The notes beneath the pieces are model-generated. The model was not told where the DNA came from and made no database searches. It saw only the letters and a list, made by a program, of their open reading frames with translations. A stretch of DNA of 64,000 bases from contig JAYOKZ010000002.1 in the NCBI GenBank assembly GCA_038120095.1, forward strand, positions 1-64,000, written 5' to 3'. Source of the DNA: UBA2589 sp038120095. Its GTDB lineage: Bacteria > Gemmatimonadota > Gemmatimonadetes > Longimicrobiales > Gaopeijiaceae. This document shows, piece after piece, positions 59,979-64,000 of this stretch (positions are counted from its first letter, which is position 1; each line of letters begins with the position of its first letter). The position numbers and the translations under genes were made by a program.

Positions 59979-61489
59979 CGGGCAGCGTGGTCCTCGGCCT
60001 GGCCCTGGGCGTGGCGACGGTACAGCCGACCGTCGGACAGCTGCAGGGGCCAGCGGGTCTCCGCCCCTCTTTGAGCGATCCCCTGCCCCCGGTCGAGCGC
60101 ATCGTCCTTTCCAACGGCCTGCGTCTGTTGCTCCTGCCCCGTGCCGGCGCCCCGACGGTTTCGTTCGTGATGCAGTACGCCATCGGCGGCGTGCACGAGC
60201 GATCTGGAGAAACCGGTGTCGCACACCTGCTCGAGCACATGCTGTTCAAGGGCACGGAGACGATCGGGACCACCAACCTGAGCGCAGAATTGGAGCTCTT
60301 CGAAGCCATGGACCGGCTTCACACACGGGCGGTCGAAGCGCTGGCCTCGGGTGATTCTGCGACGGCTCGCGGCCTGAGGGCCGAGATCGGGGAGTTGGAA
60401 GACGAAGCCCGGGCCTTCGTCGTCGGCAACGAATTCGATCGCATCCTGTCCCGTGCGGGGGCTCAGGGGCTCAACGCGACGACCACGTCCGAGTCGACCA
60501 GTTACTTCGTGGAACTGCCGGCGAACCGGGCCGAACTCTTCTTCGCGTTGGAGGCGGATCGCCTTTCGAACCCCGTCTTCCGTGAGTTCTACACGGAGCG
60601 GGATGTGGTGATGGAGGAACGGCGCATGCGTGTCGACGCCAGCCCCGGGGGTGCACTGTACGAACGTCACCTGGCTGCCGCGTTCACGGCCCACCCGTAT
60701 GGCCAGCCGGTCGTCGGGTTCATGGCAGACCTCGAGCGACTCGGGCGAGCGGACGTGGAGCGTTACTACCGAGCGTACTACGGCCCGAACAATGCTGTTC
60801 TGGCAGTGGTGGGCGACTTTGATCCGACGGAGGCCGAGGCGTGGGCACGACGCTACCTCGAGCCCATCCAACGCGGCGAGGATCCGCCACCCGTTGGTGC
60901 AGTCGAGCCTCCTCAGCTCGAGGAGCGGCGTATCGAAGTGACGTGGGATGCGGAAGCCGCGCTCCGAATCGGCTGGCACGTGACCGACAGCCAGCACGAG
61001 GACGCCGCCGCGATCGCGATGCTGTCAGCGGTGCTCACGGGCGGCCGAACCTCCCGGCTTCATCGCCGACTGGTGACGGTCGAGAGGCTGGCGGCATCCG
61101 TGTTTTCCTCCACAGGGCCCGGGAGCCGCTTCGCACAGCTGTTTCAAATCGACCTCACGCCTGTTCAGGCCGCGTCCGTGCAGGAGATCGAACGCGCGGT
61201 CTATGATGAAATCCGAGGACTACAGGAAGAGGGGCCGACGCTCGAGGAGATCGAGAGGGTTCGAAACCAGATCGCCGCCGGTCGCATACGGCGACTGCAG
61301 TCCAACCTCGGACTCGCATTTCAGATCGCGGATGCCGAATCGCTCTTCGACGACTGGCGTGCGACATTCACGGCGGCGGAGCGGCTCCGTTCCGTCACCT
61401 CGGAGGACGTCCGCCGCGTCGCGCGGGAATATCTGACGTCGGAGAACCGAACCGTCGCTATCCTTCGTCGATCGGAGGAAACTCGATGA
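59960..61489 (+). CDS. M16-family zinc peptidase (active subunit), exported
   Basis: The GTG at 59960 opens a signal peptide (MSARRLTGSVVLGLALGVAT), so the 509-residue protein is probably periplasmic. The inverted zinc motif HLLEHMLFKG (His89, Glu92, His93) and the downstream third-ligand glutamate in the TTSESTSYFVELPA-to-VVMEERRMR region mark the active M16 subunit, related to the insulinase/processing peptidase family. An unusual helical insertion of about 40 residues (LHTRAVEALASGDSATARGL) follows the zinc motif. It overlaps the second M16 gene by 4 bp. Confidence 0.9.
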   Translation: MSARRLTGSVVLGLALGVATVQPTVGQLQGPAGLRPSLSDPLPPVERIVLSNGLRLLLLPRAGAPTVSFVMQYAIGGVHERSGETGVAHLLEHMLFKGTETIGTTNLSAELELFEAMDRLHTRAVEALASGDSATARGLRAEIGELEDEARAFVVGNEFDRILSRAGAQGLNATTTSESTSYFVELPANRAELFFALEADRLSNPVFREFYTERDVVMEERRMRVDASPGGALYERHLAAAFTAHPYGQPVVGFMADLERLGRADVERYYRAYYGPNNAVLAVVGDFDPTEAEAWARRYLEPIQRGEDPPPVGAVEPPQLEERRIEVTWDAEAALRIGWHVTDSQHEDAAAIAMLSAVLTGGRTSRLHRRLVTVERLAASVFSSTGPGSRFAQLFQIDLTPVQAASVQEIERAVYDEIRGLQEEGPTLEEIERVRNQIAAGRIRRLQSNLGLAFQIADAESLFDDWRATFTAAERLRSVTSEDVRRVAREYLTSENRTVAILRRSEETR

Positions 61490-62958
61490 CCCCGGGCCCG
61501 CGGACATTCGCCAGCGGACTCGGGGTCCAGGCAGCGATCCTCGCATCGATCGTCTGCAGCGCGGTGCCTGCGGCAGCCCAGAGCCCGATTGCCGTCCCGC
61601 CGGGCCGGGCCGCCATCGAATCCCTCACGTTCGAACAGCTCGAATTCGAGCAACCGGAAGTCGAGCGGCTGAACCTGGATGGTGTGGACGTCCTCCACCT
61701 CGAGGATCGGAGTCTGCCGCTCGTGACGGTGCTCGCATATTTCCGGGGCGGATACGGGCTGTTTCCGAGAGACCGCTACGCGGCAGCCATGGGGCTGCCG
61801 GCTCTTCTACGGTACGGTGGGACCTCCTCTCGCACGGCGGCCGCGGTCGATGAGGAGATCGCGTTCTACGCGCACCAGCTTTCATTCGGGAGCGCCGGCG
61901 GAAGTGTCACTTCATCCCTGAACACTCTGTCGGAGCACCTCGTGTCCGGTCTTGGCCTGTGGGCCGACATGCTGACCCGGCCGGCGTTCGATCAGAGTGA
62001 GATCGACTCGTGGCGGACACGTCAACTCGAGGGAATCGCCCGTCGACTCGACGATCCCGCCCGGCTCGCCTACTCGGAACTGAACCGGTTGCTCTTCGGT
62101 GATCATCCCGTCGGCTGGGAGATGGAAGCGTCCGACCTGGACATCGATCGGATCGATCCGGAAGACTTTCGTTCGCTCCACGCTCGGGTCATCTGCCGCG
62201 ACAACCTCGTACTCGGTGTGACCGGGGACGTAGGTCCCGATGAGCTGGTCTCTCTGCTGGGCCCGTTCCTGTCCGATCTTCCGGCTTGCACTGAATCCCT
62301 GCCCGCAGCCCCCGTTCCCGAGATTCGACGCGCTCCCGGAGTGTTTCTCGTCGAGAAGGAACTCGATCAGGCCGTCATCGCGATGGCGCACCCGTCGGAC
62401 ATCCGGCTGCGCGACGATCCCGAGTATTTCTCGGCCCTGATCGGCAATGCGATCCTCGGTGGCGGAGGCTTTTCCAGTCGATTGCTCTCGAGAGTTCGGA
62501 CGGAGGAGGGGTACGCCTACTCCGCTGCCTCTCTGCTCACGACCCCGAGGCGCCATGAAGGCCTGATCGGAGCCACGACCCGTACCCGTCCGGACCATGT
62601 CATCCCGGCGATCGAGGTTGTCCTCGAGACCATGGAGGGCCTGACACGAAAGGCACCCACCACCGACGAACTCGAAACCACGGTATCACAGATCGTGAAC
62701 GGATTCGTTTTCAACTTCGACACCCCGAGCGCGATCGTTTCCCGGAGCATGTACTATGTTGCTCAGGACCTGCCGTCGGACTGGTTGGAGCGCTACTGGT
62801 CGGGCGTGCAGGAGGTGACACCCGAGAGCATCCGCTCCGTCTTCGCTCAGCACCTGCGACCGAACGACATGACCATTCTCGTGGTCGGGGATCCCGAACG
62901 GATCGGTCTCGAGGCCCTCGAGAGGCTGGGCCCTGTCACGAGCATCGAGGTGCGCTGA
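61486..62958 (+). CDS. M16-family peptidase-like protein (non-catalytic partner), exported
   Basis: The 490-residue protein has a signal peptide (residues 1-31, ending AAAQ) and the M16 fold, but where the active subunit has HxxEH it reads AMGLPALLRYGGTS, so the zinc site is lost. The second-domain Arg/Tyr motif is kept (LLSRVRTEEGYAYSAAS). Two-gene M16 pairs with one active and one inactive subunit form heterodimers in many bacteria, and the 4-bp gene overlap fits this. Confidence 0.88.
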   Translation: MTPGPRTFASGLGVQAAILASIVCSAVPAAAQSPIAVPPGRAAIESLTFEQLEFEQPEVERLNLDGVDVLHLEDRSLPLVTVLAYFRGGYGLFPRDRYAAAMGLPALLRYGGTSSRTAAAVDEEIAFYAHQLSFGSAGGSVTSSLNTLSEHLVSGLGLWADMLTRPAFDQSEIDSWRTRQLEGIARRLDDPARLAYSELNRLLFGDHPVGWEMEASDLDIDRIDPEDFRSLHARVICRDNLVLGVTGDVGPDELVSLLGPFLSDLPACTESLPAAPVPEIRRAPGVFLVEKELDQAVIAMAHPSDIRLRDDPEYFSALIGNAILGGGGFSSRLLSRVRTEEGYAYSAASLLTTPRRHEGLIGATTRTRPDHVIPAIEVVLETMEGLTRKAPTTDELETTVSQIVNGFVFNFDTPSAIVSRSMYYVAQDLPSDWLERYWSGVQEVTPESIRSVFAQHLRPNDMTILVVGDPERIGLEALERLGPVTSIEVR

Positions 62959-63002
62959 CTCCCGGGCTCGCGCATCACTCCCCTCGCCCGCAGGTCACTT
63001 AC

Positions 63003-63731
63003 TCAGGCCGAACCCCAGTGGATCGCGGCGATTCCTCCGGACACCAGGCGCCAACCGACATCCGAGAAGCCAACGGACTCGAACAGCGCGCCGAAGTCGG
63101 AAGGCCCCGGGAACTCCCCGACGGACTTTGGCAGGTACGTGTACGCCCAGGGGTGCCCCGACACGATGCGACCGACGAGCGGCAGGATGTTGTGGAAGTA
63201 GAAAAGGTAGCCGGCCCGAACGACCGCGTTGGGTGGTGTCGTGAACTCGAGCACCACGAGACGCCGACCGGGTTTCAAGACCCGCCGAAACTCTGCCAGC
63301 CCGCGCGCAAGGTCGGATAGGTTTCGGACACCGAATCCAACGGTCGCCCCGTCAAAAACATCGTCGTCAAACGGAAGTCCAAGCGAATCACCACACACGG
63401 GGAGTACGATCGCCTCACCGATCTTCGAACTACCCTGAACGAGCATCGGGTGGGCAAAGTCGGACGCGATCACCTGACCGCCGAATCCCTCGCGAGACGC
63501 CAATTCGAGCGATAGATCGTAGGTGCCGGCGCAGGCGTCCAGGTAGCGGCCGGACACGGCCGCCTCCCACCGCAGCGCATCGACCGCCTTTCGGCGCCAC
63601 GAGCGATCGATGTTGAGACTGAGGACGTGGTTGAGCAGATCGTAACGCGGAGCGATCTCCGAAAAGATCTGCTGAACCTGCTTTTCCCGCTCCACTCCGA
63701 CCTTCGGAGCAGCATCTGGCGTTTTTTGCAT
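63003..63731 (-). CDS. ubiE: Demethylmenaquinone/ubiquinone methyltransferase UbiE/MenG
   Basis: SAM-dependent C-methyltransferase of quinone synthesis. The 242-residue product has VQQIFSEIAPRYDLLNHVLS, an altered SAM loop ACAGTYDLSLELA (normally D-x-A-x-G-T-G-D), GATVGFGVRNLSDL, LEFTTP and PLVGRIVSG, all family landmarks. The ATG at 63731 is used. Which quinone is methylated cannot be read from this gene alone, and no men or ubi neighbours are present. Its stop lies about 45 nt from the converging M16 gene. Confidence 0.92.
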   Translation of the reverse strand: MQKTPDAAPKVGVEREKQVQQIFSEIAPRYDLLNHVLSLNIDRSWRRKAVDALRWEAAVSGRYLDACAGTYDLSLELASREGFGGQVIASDFAHPMLVQGSSKIGEAIVLPVCGDSLGLPFDDDVFDGATVGFGVRNLSDLARGLAEFRRVLKPGRRLVVLEFTTPPNAVVRAGYLFYFHNILPLVGRIVSGHPWAYTYLPKSVGEFPGPSDFGALFESVGFSDVGWRLVSGGIAAIHWGSA

Positions 63732-63874
63732 GACAGGGCTGGGTCGCCCGCGTAGTTTCAGGGTATGGGTCGACGTACGGACCAAAGCGCGGGGCCGAAA
63801 AGCTAACCCAAAGCGTCGAAGGGCCTCAACGGCCCTCTGAAACCTCGGGCGCGCACGGGTCGTAGAGTCGGAGG

Positions 63875-64000
63875 ATGAATACCGACACCGCCCTCCTGCC
63901 TCGCACTTCCTCCGTGCAGACGTCCAACTTCACGAAGGATACGGGACCTCTGGCCGAACCAGACTACGGCAGCCTCGATGACCGCGAGCTCGCGGCCGAG
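63875..64000 (+). CDS. Unidentified gene, N-terminal 42 codons (cut by window edge)
   Basis: An open frame from the ATG at 63875 to the window end. GGAGG directly abuts the ATG, which is closer than usual, so the start is uncertain. The first 30 residues are low in conserved features and the last ones read LDDRELAAE, a pattern seen at the beginning of region 2 in ECF-type sigma factors. That resemblance is short and tentative. A small hairpin (AGGGCC with GGCCCT) lies about 40 nt upstream. Confidence 0.4.
   Translation, partial: MNTDTALLPRTSSVQTSNFTKDTGPLAEPDYGSLDDRELAAE

Overview
The window is a GC-rich, densely packed bacterial chromosome segment made almost entirely of housekeeping genes. 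About 60 genes were read. No insertion sequence, phage, CRISPR array or rRNA operon was seen. Three runs of exactly ten N (491-500, 28561-28570, 33418-33427) show this is a draft scaffold, and two of them break reading frames. The gene content points to a diderm bacterium: phosphoheptose isomerase, an outer-membrane-like protein, system I cytochrome c maturation, UbiE/MenG, paired M16 peptidases, a K+-dependent-type membrane pyrophosphatase and an MglA GTPase. I suspect Gemmatimonadota or a neighbouring phylum. That is an inference from gene content, not a phylogeny.

Layout. Positions 1-6.9 kb (minus strand): SRP RNA, dnaX, ybaB, recR, a small membrane protein, mglA, pgsA, cinA, grpE and the start of dnaJ. 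Around 7-8.4 kb: yraN (plus) converges on a DAHP synthase gene. From 16.8 to 8.5 kb (minus): an M20 hydrolase, a ribosomal protein operon (S6 and S18 in one continuous frame, a DUF2232 membrane protein, L9, RsfS), a membrane-anchored degenerate BY-kinase-like protein, and smc. From 36.2 to 16.9 kb (minus): a long, tightly coupled series running alaS, small protein, PHP phosphatase, gmhA, SDR, cca, rarA, hflX, DUF2520, pdxJ, flippase, ispE, tRNA-Gln, secreted protein, prs, rplY, pth, hppA. recA lies upstream of alaS and is separated from it by a strong terminator.

At 37.7-42.5 kb (plus): a disulfide oxidoreductase, a TVP38-DUF547 fusion, a double glycosyltransferase-type fusion and a small unknown protein. 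The two transferase domains belong to families linked elsewhere to radical-SAM/selenodomain (arsenosugar-type) clusters. From 49.3 to 42.5 kb (minus): ccmE, ccmF, a CcmI-like zinc-ribbon protein, ccmA, ccmB, ccmC, ccmD and an outer-membrane-like protein. From 55.2 to 49.4 kb (minus): glmM, glmS, dtd, maf, glpK. From 55.4 to 63 kb (plus): a cystathionine synthase/lyase, an M48 peptidase, purD, mutM and an M16 peptidase pair. The window ends with ubiE/menG (minus) and the start of an unidentified plus-strand gene.

Points that deserve attention: the S6-S18 in-frame fusion with an acidic linker and a structured leader; the BY-kinase-fold protein that has lost its P-loop and sits directly before smc; a CcmE with cysteine in place of the usual haem-binding histidine; an hflX whose conserved N-terminus can only be reached from a non-AUG start behind a near-perfect Shine-Dalgarno; and the double-fusion cluster at 37.7-41.9 kb.
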